DNA of 64,000 nt from contig JAJPGT010000029.1 in the NCBI GenBank assembly GCA_021325655.1, positions 1 through 64,000 of the forward strand, given 5' to 3'. Source of the DNA: Pseudomonadota bacterium. Its GTDB lineage: Bacteria; Chloroflexota; UBA6077; JAJPGT01. The stretch's first letter is position 1, and each line of letters begins with the position of its first letter. The notes under the pieces were generated by a model. That model was not told the DNA's origin and did no database searches. It saw only the letters and a list, made by a program, of their open reading frames with translations. Made by a program: the position numbers and the translations under genes. Shown in pieces: positions 1 through 8,943 of this stretch.

Positions 1-429
1 CCGGTCGGCTCGGTGCTGTGCGGCAGCCAGGCGTTCATCGAGCGGGCGCGGGGGATCCGCAAGATGCTGGGGGCGGGGATGCGCCAGGCCGGCTGGATCG
101 CCGCCGCCGGTATCGTCGCGTTGAACGAGAATGTCGAACGGCTAGCCGAGGATCACGCCAACGCCCGGCTGCTCGGCGCGCTGCTGCGGGAGCTGCCAGG
201 GCTGCGCCTGGAGCCGGAGACGGTATACACCAACATGGTGTTCGTGGACGTCACTGGCACGGGCCTCACTCCCGCCGAGGTCGGGGCGCGACTGGCCGAG
301 GATGGGATCCGGGTGGATGTCTTCGACGATCGTCGGCTGCGGCTGGTGACGCACCTGGGCATTACCCGGGAGGACGTGGAGCGCACCGCTGCCGCGCTGG
401 CGCGGCTCGTCCGGACGGCACGCGCCTGA
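1..429 (+). CDS. ltaE: Low-specificity L-threonine aldolase, C-terminal part (cut by window edge)
   Basis: The frame is open from the first base and gives the last 142 residues of a fold-type I PLP enzyme of the threonine aldolase (beta-eliminating lyase) family, which cleaves L-threonine to glycine and acetaldehyde. What is seen: the visible part begins with PVGSVLCGS, which in this family follows directly after the PLP-binding lysine; then RKMLGAGMRQAGWIAAAG and the small C-terminal domain ending in RLRLVTHLGI. The catalytic lysine itself lies upstream of the window. The stop is TGA. An ATG at 13 is internal and not a start. The family call is firm; the exact substrate range cannot be told. 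Confidence 0.88.
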   Translation, partial: PVGSVLCGSQAFIERARGIRKMLGAGMRQAGWIAAAGIVALNENVERLAEDHANARLLGALLRELPGLRLEPETVYTNMVFVDVTGTGLTPAEVGARLAEDGIRVDVFDDRRLRLVTHLGITREDVERTAAALARLVRTARA

Positions 430-500
430 GCGGAGCCCGGTCGGCACTGCCGTCCGCAGCGCGGCCATGCGGGCGGGATCTCCAGACGCGGGCGGCTACA

Positions 501-950
501 ATGGCCGAAGACGCCTCCGTCGCGTCTCAGACCACTTACTGGAAACCGTATATGGACGAGAGCACTGTTCGGAGCCTCGCGCGCTGGCTGGGCATCGGCA
601 GCATCGTCTTCGGGGTTGTGCCGGCGCTGGCGCCGCGCTGGTCCACTCGATTGTTTGCACTCCCCCTCGCCCCCGAGCCGGCCGGCGCGGCGGTCGCGCG
701 GTCGGTTGGCGTGCGCGACGCGGTGATCGGCATGGGCCTCTGGTCGGCCGCGGCGCATGGCGGCAACTTCGCACCCTGGCTGCTCGCCCGCGCCCTGTGC
801 GACACCGGCGACGCGATCGCCCTGGGGCTGGCCATTCGCGCCGGCGCCCGCGATCCCCGCCTGGTCGCTCTGGCCGGAATCGCCGCCGGCGCCGCGATCG
901 GCGGCTGGCTGCTGCACCACCAGGCGCGAGTCCGCCCGGCGCTCGCCTGA
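501..950 (+). CDS. Small multi-pass membrane protein, DUF4267-like
   Basis: Encodes about 149 residues from ATG 501, or 132 from ATG 552 in the same frame; neither has a strong ribosome site. From MDESTVRSLARWLGIGS onward there are about four hydrophobic segments separated by short loops, with GVRDAVIGMGLW in the middle and GGWLLHHQARV near the end. The pattern resembles small integral membrane proteins of the DUF4267 type, whose function is not known. The gene sits between the threonine aldolase and an enolase-superfamily gene on the same strand, with 70-80 base gaps, so it may be independent. No function is proposed. Confidence 0.6.
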   Translation: MAEDASVASQTTYWKPYMDESTVRSLARWLGIGSIVFGVVPALAPRWSTRLFALPLAPEPAGAAVARSVGVRDAVIGMGLWSAAAHGGNFAPWLLARALCDTGDAIALGLAIRAGARDPRLVALAGIAAGAAIGGWLLHHQARVRPALA

Positions 951-1030
951 TCGAGCGCGGTGGCCGCCGCCGCCAGGGGCGGCTACCCTTGTGGCTCGGC
1001 GCCACCCGTTGGCAGCCAGGGAAGGACAGC

Positions 1031-2221
1031 ATGCGGATTACGAACGTTCGCCTGACGCAGCTTACCGGCTATCTCAGCCATGAGGGGCCATTCTGGGAGG
1101 AGCGGCTCGCCCGCCCGATCGACATCTATCCCGAGCATCACGCCGAGCCGCCCGACTGGACGCCCACTGAGCCAGACGGGCGCCTGCGCATCATCTCTGC
1201 CTTCGTCGAGGTGGAGACCGACGAAGGGGTCACCGGGCTGGGCGGGCCGCTCAGCCTCGAGCAGGCGGCGGTGATCGGGCGGGAGTTCCGGCCACTCGTC
1301 ATCGGCGAGGACCCGCGCGCCAACGAGCGCATCTGGGACAAGCTCTATCGCTTTGCGGTGCACGGCCGCAAAGGCGTTGTGATGCAGGCGCTCAGCGGCC
1401 TGGATTGCGCGCTGTGGGATCTCAAGGGGCGCTGGGCCGGAGCGCCAGTCTACCGCCTGCTCGGTGGCCCCACGCGGACCACCCTGCCGGTGTACGCCAG
1501 CGCGCTCGGCTACTCCATCGATCCAGAGCGTGTCCGCCAGCGGGCGCGGGAGCTGGCCAGCCAGGGCTTTCGGGCACAGAAGTGGTTCTTCCGCCATGGC
1601 CCGGGGCAGGGCCGGGCCGGGATGGAGGCGAATCTGGCGATGGCGCGCGCCGCCCGCGAAGCGATGGGGCCGGACGCCGAGCTGATGCTGGATTGCTGGA
1701 TGAGCTGGGATATCCCCTACACCCTTCGCATGGCCGCGCGGCTAGAGGAGCTGGAACCGCGCTGGATCGAGGAGCCGGTGCTGCCCGACCTGATCGAAGG
1801 CTGCGCCGAGATTCGCCGAGCGATCCGCATCCCGGTTGCCACCGGGGAGCACGAGTACACCCGCTGGGGGATCAAGCTGCTGCTGGACGCCCAGGCGGCC
1901 GATGTGATCCAGGCAGACACCTACTGGGCCGGCGGGATCACCGAGATGCTGAAGATCGTCGCGCTCTGCAGCGCCTACGCCCGCCCGGTCATCGCCCATG
2001 GTCACTCGGTGCCGGCTAACGCACAGCTCACCGCGGCGATGCCGGCCGCGGCGATGCCGCTGGTGGAGTATCTGGTGAAGTGGAACGTGATCAACCAGTT
2101 CTTCTTCGCGAACCCGCTGCTCCCGCGCGACGGGGTGATTACGTTGACCGACGCCCCGGGCCTGGGGGTCGAGTTGGACGAGGCGAAGATCGCCGAACGC
2201 CGCGAACTGCGCTTCGAGTAG
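1031..2221 (+). CDS. Enolase-superfamily acid-sugar dehydratase, L-rhamnonate dehydratase-like
   Basis: A 396-residue mandelate racemase/muconate lactonising enzyme-like protein. ATG 1031 follows AAGGAC at a good distance. The N-terminal capping domain runs to about residue 130. The barrel then shows LMLDCWMSWD (first metal ligand, the form typical of rhamnonate dehydratases), WIEEPVLPD (second ligand), ATGEHEYTRWG (third ligand), QADTYWAGGITE and AHGHSVPA with the catalytic histidine. Known enzymes of this type dehydrate L-rhamnonate or related aldonates to 2-keto-3-deoxy acids. No aldolase or kinase for the next step lies nearby, so the true substrate is open. It converges with the thiamine-diphosphate enzyme gene 46 bases downstream. 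Confidence 0.82.
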   Translation: MRITNVRLTQLTGYLSHEGPFWEERLARPIDIYPEHHAEPPDWTPTEPDGRLRIISAFVEVETDEGVTGLGGPLSLEQAAVIGREFRPLVIGEDPRANERIWDKLYRFAVHGRKGVVMQALSGLDCALWDLKGRWAGAPVYRLLGGPTRTTLPVYASALGYSIDPERVRQRARELASQGFRAQKWFFRHGPGQGRAGMEANLAMARAAREAMGPDAELMLDCWMSWDIPYTLRMAARLEELEPRWIEEPVLPDLIEGCAEIRRAIRIPVATGEHEYTRWGIKLLLDAQAADVIQADTYWAGGITEMLKIVALCSAYARPVIAHGHSVPANAQLTAAMPAAAMPLVEYLVKWNVINQFFFANPLLPRDGVITLTDAPGLGVELDEAKIAERRELRFE

Positions 2222-2267
2222 GCCCGCCCGCGTGGGCGCCCTGGAGCCTCGACACGCAGCCGCTGGC

Positions 2268-3974
2268 CTATGGCCGCTCCACCGGCGCGAGCTGCACGTC
2301 CAGCACTGCCGCCTGCCCGCTCCGCACCGCGCGGCGGGCGCGCTCCAGCGCGGGCAGTAGCTCGTCCGGCCGGTTCACCCGCTCGGCGTGCGCCCCGGAA
2401 GCAGCGGCGACCGCGGCCAGGTCGGAGGCGGGGGCGAAGCCCGCCAGGTAGCGGTCGGCGCGCAGCGCGTAGCCCTCGGGGTACTGCAGCCGGGTGACCT
2501 GCTTCACCGCGCCCCAGCCCTGGTTGTTGTAGATGACCGTCAGGAAGGGGGCGTGGTAGCGCCGCGCCGCCCAGAAGGCGGCAGTGGGGCAGCCGAAGAC
2601 GAACGAGCCGTCGCCGACCAGCGCCACAATGTCGCGTCCCTGAGCCGCCAGCGCCATCCCCAGCGCGGCGCCCAGACCGTAGCCCAGCCCCGCTCCGCCA
2701 CTGGCAAAGAACGTCCCCGGCCGGGTGCGCTCGATCTGGTTGAGCACCGCCAGGCGGTTGCTCACCGCCTCCTCCACCACGATCGAGTCGGGCGCCAGCG
2801 TTTCGCCGACGACGCGGGACAGCCACTCCGGGGTGATGGCATCGCCGGCGGGCTGGGGCGGCATGGCTCGCTGGTGGCGGGCCGGCTCGAGTCGCTCCTG
2901 AGCCGACTGGCGCCGCGCGGCCCTGGCCGCCTGGTCTCCCGGCGCGGCCTCCAGCGCCATGGCCAGGGCGGCCAGCGTGGCGGCCGGGTCGGCGCACACC
3001 GCCAGATCGACCGGGTAGTCCCAGAGCCCGATCTCCGCCTTGGTGGGGTCAGAATCGATCTGGAGTACCGTAGCACCGGCGCGGGGCTGCGCCCGCGCCT
3101 GGAGCCAGGGGACTTCGACGGCGACCAGCAGCAGGAGGTCGGCGTCGCCCACGTAGGGCTCGCTCACGTGGTCCAGGTGCAGCGGATGGGTGGTGGGGAA
3201 GCTCATGACACCCGCGTAGCTCTGGACCACCGGAGCGTCGAGCGCTTCGGCGAGGCGGACCAGCTCATCCACCGCGCGCGGCTGCCGGCCCGCGTCGCCG
3301 GTGACGATCAGCGGCCGGCGCGAGGCGGCAAGCGTGCGAGCGAGGCGCTCGAGCAGTGCAGGCTCGGGGACGCCGAGCGGGGCGGGGGCAGCGCGCGGCG
3401 GCTCCGCCCGCGCTGGAGCCGGCTCCTCCAGCACCTCGCGCGCGGCCATAAGGTAAACCGGCCCCCGCGGGGCGCTGAGAGCGATGCGGAAGGCGCGGTC
3501 CACCACGCGCTCCAGGTTCGCCGCGGTGCGCAGCTCGTAATTCCACTTCACGTACTGGCGCAGGATGCCCGGCTGGTCGCGCGCGTCCTGGTAGGTCTGG
3601 ATCCAGTGGTCGCGGCTGCCCCGCAGCTCGCCCGCCGCCGTCCAGGGCGCTGCGCCGGCGAAGATGAGCACCGGGACACGGGCGCGCGCGGCGTTGTGGA
3701 CTGCGCCACCCAGGTTCTGCGTCCCCACGTCTACGTGGACGAACACCACCTGCGGCTGCCCGGTGAGCTGCGCCGCGCCGTGGGCCGCGCTGAGCGCCAC
3801 GTTCTCGTGCTGCGCCAGCACCACGGCCGGCGCTGGCTGTCCGAGCGCCGCCCGACGGGCAAAGACCTCCACCAGCGCCGGATAATCGGTCCCAATGTTC
3901 GCGAACACGCGCTCGACGCCATGGGCCAGCAGCGCGTCGACAAGCGCCTCCGCGCCGTTGCGTTGCGCCTCCAT
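2268..3974 (-). CDS. Thiamine-diphosphate-dependent enzyme, acetolactate synthase-like
   Basis: A 568-residue three-domain ThDP enzyme. The start ATG at 3974 has GGGAGG six bases upstream; the longer open frame to 4334 lacks such a site and would run into the CsbD gene. N-terminal PYR domain: VERVFANIGTDYPALVEVF and QHENVALSAAHGAAQLTG, which carries the activating glutamate. The central domain has ALDAPVVQSYAGV. C-terminal PP domain: the metal/ThDP motif GDGSFVFGCPTA followed by NNQGW. These are the hallmarks of the acetolactate synthase/benzoylformate decarboxylase group, but no regulatory subunit or pathway partner is adjacent. Substrate unknown. Confidence 0.82.
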   Translation of the reverse strand: MEAQRNGAEALVDALLAHGVERVFANIGTDYPALVEVFARRAALGQPAPAVVLAQHENVALSAAHGAAQLTGQPQVVFVHVDVGTQNLGGAVHNAARARVPVLIFAGAAPWTAAGELRGSRDHWIQTYQDARDQPGILRQYVKWNYELRTAANLERVVDRAFRIALSAPRGPVYLMAAREVLEEPAPARAEPPRAAPAPLGVPEPALLERLARTLAASRRPLIVTGDAGRQPRAVDELVRLAEALDAPVVQSYAGVMSFPTTHPLHLDHVSEPYVGDADLLLLVAVEVPWLQARAQPRAGATVLQIDSDPTKAEIGLWDYPVDLAVCADPAATLAALAMALEAAPGDQAARAARRQSAQERLEPARHQRAMPPQPAGDAITPEWLSRVVGETLAPDSIVVEEAVSNRLAVLNQIERTRPGTFFASGGAGLGYGLGAALGMALAAQGRDIVALVGDGSFVFGCPTAAFWAARRYHAPFLTVIYNNQGWGAVKQVTRLQYPEGYALRADRYLAGFAPASDLAAVAAASGAHAERVNRPDELLPALERARRAVRSGQAAVLDVQLAPVERP

Positions 3975-4109
3975 GCTACGCCTCCCGGTGGATTGCTCCC
4001 CCGGATGGTAGCGCGTCCCCGCCGTGGGCGTCGGGCTCGGGCGGCCTGAGCAGTGGCACGGCTCGTGCGCTGAGACCGGGTACGCCTCAATGGCGGAGAA
4101 GGAGTAGAT

Positions 4110-4325
4110 ATGGCGAATCCAGAGCGAGAGCAGCTTCGCGGCAAGGGCGAAGAGATCGCCGGCAAGGCCCGCCAGGCCTGGGGCGACGTGACCGACAGCG
4201 AAGAAGAGCGGGCCAAGGGGCAGGCGGAGGAGGCCAAGGGCAAGGCGCGGCAGGAGATCGGCGCGGCCCGAGAGAAGATCGCGGATACCGCCGAGGACAT
4301 CAAGAACGCCGTGACCGGCGACTAG
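4110..4325 (+). CDS. CsbD-family stress-response protein
   Basis: A 71-residue, highly charged, hydrophilic protein: MANPEREQLRGKGEEIAGKA, then repeats of the KGQAEEAKGKARQ and AREKIADTAEDIKN type. This is the CsbD-like pattern of small amphipathic helical proteins induced by general stress in many bacteria; the biochemical role is not known. AAGGAG lies 6 bases before ATG 4110. A strong hairpin terminator follows 22 bases after the stop. Single-gene unit. Confidence 0.85.
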   Translation: MANPEREQLRGKGEEIAGKARQAWGDVTDSEEERAKGQAEEAKGKARQEIGAAREKIADTAEDIKNAVTGD

Positions 4326-4347
4326 CGCCAGCAACGGCGAGACAGCA

Positions 4348-4380
4348 CAACGCCCGGGGATAACCCATCCCCGGGCGTTG
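4348..4380. terminator. Bidirectional terminator hairpin
   Basis: Perfect 14-bp inverted repeat (4348-4361 and 4367-4380) with a 5-base loop between the convergent CsbD gene and the gene ending at 4400. There is no long T run, so termination would rest on the stem. Confidence 0.75.
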
Positions 4381-4399
4381 TCGCGTGGGCAACGCGAAG

Positions 4400-5077
4400 C
4401 TAGATGCTCTGAGCAGCGCGCGGGCGACGGTAGTAGGCGCGGATCTGGTCGCCCACCGCGCGAATGTTGTCCGTGCCGGCGGCGCGAAGCGCCTCGACCA
4501 CCACGTTCAGCGGCGGGAGGGCGCCCGTTTCAATGGACAGCTCATCTAGGAACTGGATCAGCGCTTGCTCGTCCACCGGCTCGGTGCGGACCTCGGACAG
4601 CGCAATGCGAACGAGCTCACGCAGCTCGGTGTCCCGCTTGCGCTGCTCGGCGCGCTGCTGCAGCAGCGCCGACCGCCCGACGTCGCGCGGCGCGGGGCCA
4701 CCCGCCGGCTGGGGTCGGCTGCTCGGCGGCGTGCCCACGACGGGCAGAGGGCCCGCCGGCGCGCCACGCGGCCGCTGTCGGCGCTCCCGTCCCCCTCCCC
4801 CGCGCTCCTCACGCTCATGGCGCTCGATGGGCCGAGCCGGGCCGTTGCGGGGCGGCGCACCGGCGCCACCGAGTGCCTTTCCGGACGGTGGCCGGGCCGC
4901 CGGCCCCTTCACTCGCGGTCGCCGCGCCGCGCGACCACGGTGCTCGAGCTCCGGCGCCTGCGCTTCGTACACCACGGCCGGGTGCTCCTCCTCGGCCGGC
5001 ATGTCGCTGGGCGCCAGGCCCCGCTCGCGGAGGACTTCCAGTTGTTCTAGCAGCGCTTCTTTCAGCGATTTGCCCAC
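4400..5077 (-). CDS. Hypothetical protein with long basic, proline/glycine-rich linker
   Basis: 225 residues from a GTG start (5077) with GGAG five bases upstream. An amphipathic N-terminal helix (MGKSLKEALLEQLEVLRERG) is followed by about 90 residues of low-complexity sequence rich in Arg, Pro, Gly and Ala. A more ordinary C-terminal part follows, about residues 135-225, with QRAEQRKRDTELRELVRIAL and LIQFLDELSIETGALPPLNV. The ends may be helical modules held by a disordered linker. No family is recognised. It is transcribed toward the CsbD gene and is divergent from the histidine kinase gene. Confidence 0.6.
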   Translation of the reverse strand: MGKSLKEALLEQLEVLRERGLAPSDMPAEEEHPAVVYEAQAPELEHRGRAARRPRVKGPAARPPSGKALGGAGAPPRNGPARPIERHEREERGGGGRERRQRPRGAPAGPLPVVGTPPSSRPQPAGGPAPRDVGRSALLQQRAEQRKRDTELRELVRIALSEVRTEPVDEQALIQFLDELSIETGALPPLNVVVEALRAAGTDNIRAVGDQIRAYYRRPRAAQSI

Positions 5078-5433
5078 GCCTGCTCCTTCTGCACACCATA
5101 TGCCGCCGCAAGGGACGCAGCGGCCCGATGTGCCGGGTGCGGAATTCGCTCGTTCGTTCCCGCGCCACGCTGGACCGGGGGAGCCGCGGGCGCTGATGCA
5201 AAGCTACGCGGACCCTTACCTACGGGTCTGGCCCGCACGCGAGTGTCTGAGTGGAAGGCCTGGCGGGCACATACATCTGCCAGGCAGCAGTTCCAACACC
5301 CTGCCGCGCAGTATAGCCGACCGCTCATCTATGCGCCAATCGATACTGCACGCGAGCGGGTACATCTGCCATGTCATACATACATAGCACGCCGCGGCGA
5401 GCGGGCGCGATAATTTTCTGTCTGGAGCCATCC

Positions 5434-7449
5434 ATGCCGCAACCGACGCTGCCCACTGAGCTCCTCGCTGCGCTGGCCGCGGTCGCCACAGCCAGCGCGG
5501 CCGCCCAGGACCCACTGGACGCCCTCCGCGTCGCGCTCGCGCAGCTCGTCGAGCGGCTCGGCGTTGCTGGCGCCCGGCTGCTTGAGCCGGATGGGCAGGG
5601 GGGCACGCGCGAGGTGGCTTGGCACGGGGCGTCGTTCCCCCTTGCGCAGTCGGAGCCGCCCGCCGCGCCGGGCCTGGTCGCCTACCCGCTGCGACTCGCC
5701 GCGCTGGAGGTGGGCTGTTTCGAGCTGCTCTCGCCTCCTGCCTGGCTGCTGGAAGGCGAGCCCGCGCCACTGGCGCTGCTGGCCGCTCAGGTGGCCCCGC
5801 TGCTGGCGTTGCGGGCTGAGTCCGCCACTCGGGCACGCGAGGCGGCTCGGGTGCAGTCGCTGCTGGAGGCGGGGCGCGCCACGGTCTCCAGCCTGGCGCT
5901 CAAAGAAGTGCTGAGCCGGGCCATGCAGGCGGTACGGGATCTGTTTGAGGCCTCGGGGGTAGCGATCTGGCGGCTGGACGAGGGCGGGGTCATCCGCCGT
6001 TTCGGCTCGCTCGGCTTGCACGAGGAATACGTCAAGGCCGTGATGAGCTTGCCCCCGGGCGAAGGGGTGCTCGGGCTGGCGCTACGCCAGGGGCGGCCGA
6101 TCGTGGTCCAGGATCTGGCGCGTGACCGCCGGGTACGGATGCGGGCACAGCTCGAGCGCGAAGGGTTCCGCTCGCTGGTGAGTGTCCCGCTCCTGTGTCG
6201 GGGCCGGGCGATCGGGGCGCTGTCGGTGTACTACCGCGCCCCGCGGAGCTTCACGTCCGCCGACGAGGAGTCGCTGGCCGGGCTGGCCAACCAGGTGGCG
6301 GCGGCGATCGACAACGCTCTGTTGCACGCAACCACCGAGCGGGCGCTGGCGGAGGCCTCCGCGCAGCGGGAGCTGCTGGAGTCGGTCGTCCGACACGCGC
6401 AGGACGGTATTCTCGCGCTCGACCGTGGCGGGCGGATCGTGCTGTTCAGCCCGGGCTGCGAGCGGCTGACCGGGTGGCCGGCCGAGGCGGCGCTGGGACG
6501 ACCGTTGGAAGATATTCTGAACTGCGGTTGCTGCACCCCCAGCCCGCTGGTAGTGCCAGCCGGCTACGCCGAAGCGCACGTGCGCACGGCCACCGGAGAG
6601 CTGCGCTGGCTGGGAGTGAGCACCGCGCGCATCTCCAGTCGGCGGCCACGCACTGCGCGGACGGTGGCGGTGCTGCGGGACGTCACCGAGGCTCACCAGC
6701 TCGACGAGCTGAAAACGGCGATCCTCTCCACCGCCTCGCACGAGCTGCGCACACCGCTGACCGGCATTCGGGCGTTGTCGGAGCTGCTCGCCGAGCATGA
6801 GCACGCCTCGCCCGACGCCCGACAGATGGCGGTGACGATCAACCGCGAGTCTGAGCGGCTCACCCGCTTGGTGGAGAACATCATGGATGTGGCCCGCATC
6901 CAGGCCGGCCGGATGCCCTGCGTGCCCCGGCCAGTGATGCTGGCGCCGCTGCTGCACGACGCCCGCACTGTGCTGGAGGGCGCCCGCCGGGGGCAGAGCC
7001 TCGACGTCTGCGTCGCCGGGGACCTCCCGGTGGTCTGGGCGGACCCCGACCGGCTGCGCCAGGTGCTGGACAACCTGGTCGACAATGCCGCCAAGTACAG
7101 TCCAGCGGGGAGCCGGGTGACGCTGCGCGCCGAACGGCTCGCCGACGCCCCGTTCTCCGGGCCAGAGGGGGGGCACGGGGAGCGCGGCGAGATGGTGCTG
7201 GTGAGCGTTCTGGACCAGGGGCCGGGCATTCCACCCAGCCAGCTCGAGCGGGTGTTCGAGCGGTTTCACCGCCTTAGCGACACGCCTGGCGGCAGTGGGC
7301 TGGGGCTGTACCTCTGTCGCGGCCTGGTAGAGCTGATGGGCGGCCGCCTCTGGGCCGAGTCGCCCCCGGGCGGTGGCGCCTGCTTCCGCTTCACCCTGCC
7401 GGCCGCGCCGCGCCCGGCCACCAAGGCGGCGCTGGTGGGGGCGCGATGA
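5434..7449 (+). CDS. GAF-PAS sensor histidine kinase
   Basis: 671 residues from ATG 5434, which has GGAG seven bases upstream; the open frame extends to 5371 without such a site. No transmembrane segment is evident, so a cytoplasmic sensor is likely. Order: N-terminal region; GAF domain about 140-295 (LPPGEGVLGLALRQGRPIVV, SLVSVPLLCRGRAIGALSVY); PAS about 313-423 (AQDGILALDRGGRIVLFSPG) with a cysteine cluster LNCGCC; HisKA with ASHELRTPLTG, phosphoacceptor His436; HATPase_c with NLVDNAAKYS, DQGPGIP and GSGLGLYL. It overlaps the downstream response regulator by 4 bases, which marks the pair as cognate. The signal is unknown; the GAF or the PAS cysteines are candidates for sensing. Confidence 0.9.
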   Translation: MPQPTLPTELLAALAAVATASAAAQDPLDALRVALAQLVERLGVAGARLLEPDGQGGTREVAWHGASFPLAQSEPPAAPGLVAYPLRLAALEVGCFELLSPPAWLLEGEPAPLALLAAQVAPLLALRAESATRAREAARVQSLLEAGRATVSSLALKEVLSRAMQAVRDLFEASGVAIWRLDEGGVIRRFGSLGLHEEYVKAVMSLPPGEGVLGLALRQGRPIVVQDLARDRRVRMRAQLEREGFRSLVSVPLLCRGRAIGALSVYYRAPRSFTSADEESLAGLANQVAAAIDNALLHATTERALAEASAQRELLESVVRHAQDGILALDRGGRIVLFSPGCERLTGWPAEAALGRPLEDILNCGCCTPSPLVVPAGYAEAHVRTATGELRWLGVSTARISSRRPRTARTVAVLRDVTEAHQLDELKTAILSTASHELRTPLTGIRALSELLAEHEHASPDARQMAVTINRESERLTRLVENIMDVARIQAGRMPCVPRPVMLAPLLHDARTVLEGARRGQSLDVCVAGDLPVVWADPDRLRQVLDNLVDNAAKYSPAGSRVTLRAERLADAPFSGPEGGHGERGEMVLVSVLDQGPGIPPSQLERVFERFHRLSDTPGGSGLGLYLCRGLVELMGGRLWAESPPGGGACFRFTLPAAPRPATKAALVGAR

Positions 7450-8162
7450 CGGAGACACCTGCCACTCGGGTGCTGGTTGTGGAAGACGATCCGGCGGTCC
7501 GGCTGAGCCTGCGGCTGATGTGCCAGCGCGAGGGGTTCGCGGTGGCTGAGGCGGCCAGTGGCCTGCGGGCGCTGATGCTCTTCGACGAGGCGCGGCCAGA
7601 CCTGGTGCTGCTGGATCTGATGCTGCCGGGGATGAACGGGCTGGAGGTGTGCCGTGAGATCCGTCGGCAGGATCCAGCCCAGCCGGTGATCATCCTGACC
7701 GCGCGCGGCGACGAGGCGGATAAGGTGGCCGGGCTGGAGCTTGGGGCCGACGACTATGTCACCAAGCCGTTTAGCCCGCGCGAACTGCTGGCCCGCATGC
7801 GGGCGGTGCTGCGCCGGGCCAGCCGGGAGATGGCCGCCCGGGCGTCCACGCTCGAGATCGACGGCCTGCGGCTCGATCTCGCGGCGCGCACCGTGAGCCG
7901 CGACGGCGAGGCCATCTCACTGACCCGAACCGAGTTCGACCTGCTCGCCACGCTAGTCCAGCAGCCCGGCCGGACCTTCTCCCGCGACGAGCTGGTGGCG
8001 CGGGTGTGGGGGTACGACGGCGAGGGTGATACCCGCCTGCTGGACAGCCACATCGGCCACCTGCGCGCGAAGGTGGAGCCCGACCCCAGCCGTCCGCGCT
8101 ATGTGCTCACCGTGCGCGGTGTCGGCTACCGGCTGCGAGCGCCCGGCGAGCCGCTCGGCTGA
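7446..8162 (+). CDS. OmpR/PhoB-family response regulator
   Basis: 238 residues. The ATG sits in an ATGA overlap with the kinase stop. Receiver domain about 8-120: acidic pair EDD, phosphoacceptor Asp57 in VLLDLMLPGMNG, Thr85 and Lys107 in TKPFSPREL. C-terminal winged helix about 135-235: LTRTEFDLLATL, FSRDELVARVWG and the wing VRGVGYRL. All key receiver residues are present. It should bind DNA as a dimer after phosphorylation by the adjacent kinase; no target can be named. Its 3' end overlaps the convergent nucleotidyltransferase gene by 37 bases. Confidence 0.92.
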   Translation: MTETPATRVLVVEDDPAVRLSLRLMCQREGFAVAEAASGLRALMLFDEARPDLVLLDLMLPGMNGLEVCREIRRQDPAQPVIILTARGDEADKVAGLELGADDYVTKPFSPRELLARMRAVLRRASREMAARASTLEIDGLRLDLAARTVSRDGEAISLTRTEFDLLATLVQQPGRTFSRDELVARVWGYDGEGDTRLLDSHIGHLRAKVEPDPSRPRYVLTVRGVGYRLRAPGEPLG

Positions 8163-8902
8163 GCGGCCGCCTTGCCCCGAGCCAGGCCGTACACCCCGCT
8201 GGCGACCAGCCGCGCCGCCTCCGGCGGGACGAGATCTTCCCAGCGCTCGCCGCGCGCCACCCGCTCGCGCACCAGCGTGGAGGAGACGCCCTGGGCGAGC
8301 CGCGCCTCGGCCGGGCTCAGCCGGAGCGGCGCGACCGCCGGCGCGTAACGGCACTGCTCGGGCCGGCGCATGAACTGCTCCACCTCCGCCGCGTCGTGCC
8401 CGCCGCGGGCGGCGACCAGCAGCCGTGCGGTACGGAAGAGCTGCTCCAGTGCCGCGTCCCGGTCGGCGTAGTAGCGGGGATCGAACACTTGGGGCAGCTT
8501 GTCGAAGCCGATCACGAAGCGGGGAGCGCGGATGCCAAGCCGCTCCAGCGCCTGCGCCTGCTCCAGGTACAGCCCGCGATTGCAGACGACCACGCCATAA
8601 CGGCGTCGGCGGCGGGCAAAGGCGCACAGCACCGCCAGGCGCTGGGCAACGCTGGCGCGCAGACGGTCCTCCTTGTCAACCGTCTGAACGGCGATCGAGA
8701 ACAGCAGCGACCGCGGGCCGGCGCGGAGCGCCGCCCGGGCGATCGCCGCGTGGCCACGGGTGAGCGGATCGAACGCCCCGGGGAACACGGCGACGGGCGG
8801 CGCCAGCCCGACCGCGGGCGCCAGCACGATCCGGGCGCACGGTGCTCGCTCCGCCTGGACCGCCTGGATCGCCGCGGCGAGGTCGTCGGAACGGCACTGC
8901 AT
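8126..8902 (-). CDS. Nucleotidyltransferase of the NMN/nicotinate-nucleotide adenylyltransferase superfamily
   Basis: 258 residues. The Rossmann-type nucleotidyltransferase signature FPGAFDPLTRGH appears after about 38 residues, and the second signature SSTLVRERV near residue 205. These correspond to the (T/H)xGH and ISSTxxR motifs that bind and transfer the nucleotide in NadD, NadM and CoaD. Length and layout are nearer NadD-like proteins than CoaD. The 37-residue N-terminal extension is unusual. ATG 8902 has no clear ribosome site. It is the third gene after tupA and tupB on this strand (41-base gap), so it is probably cotranscribed. Substrate (NaMN, NMN or another nucleotide) unresolved. 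Confidence 0.7.
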   Translation of the reverse strand: MQCRSDDLAAAIQAVQAERAPCARIVLAPAVGLAPPVAVFPGAFDPLTRGHAAIARAALRAGPRSLLFSIAVQTVDKEDRLRASVAQRLAVLCAFARRRRRYGVVVCNRGLYLEQAQALERLGIRAPRFVIGFDKLPQVFDPRYYADRDAALEQLFRTARLLVAARGGHDAAEVEQFMRRPEQCRYAPAVAPLRLSPAEARLAQGVSSTLVRERVARGERWEDLVPPEAARLVASGVYGLARGKAAAQPSGSPGARSR

Positions 8903-8943
8903 GTTCGGGAGGGTAGCACAGCGCGGCGCGGCTGGGCCGGGCG

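Noticed and set aside
2388..4049. 553-codon plus-strand ORF opposite the thiamine-diphosphate enzyme
   Set aside because: No ribosome site and no recognisable motif; the minus-strand frame has the full enzyme pattern.
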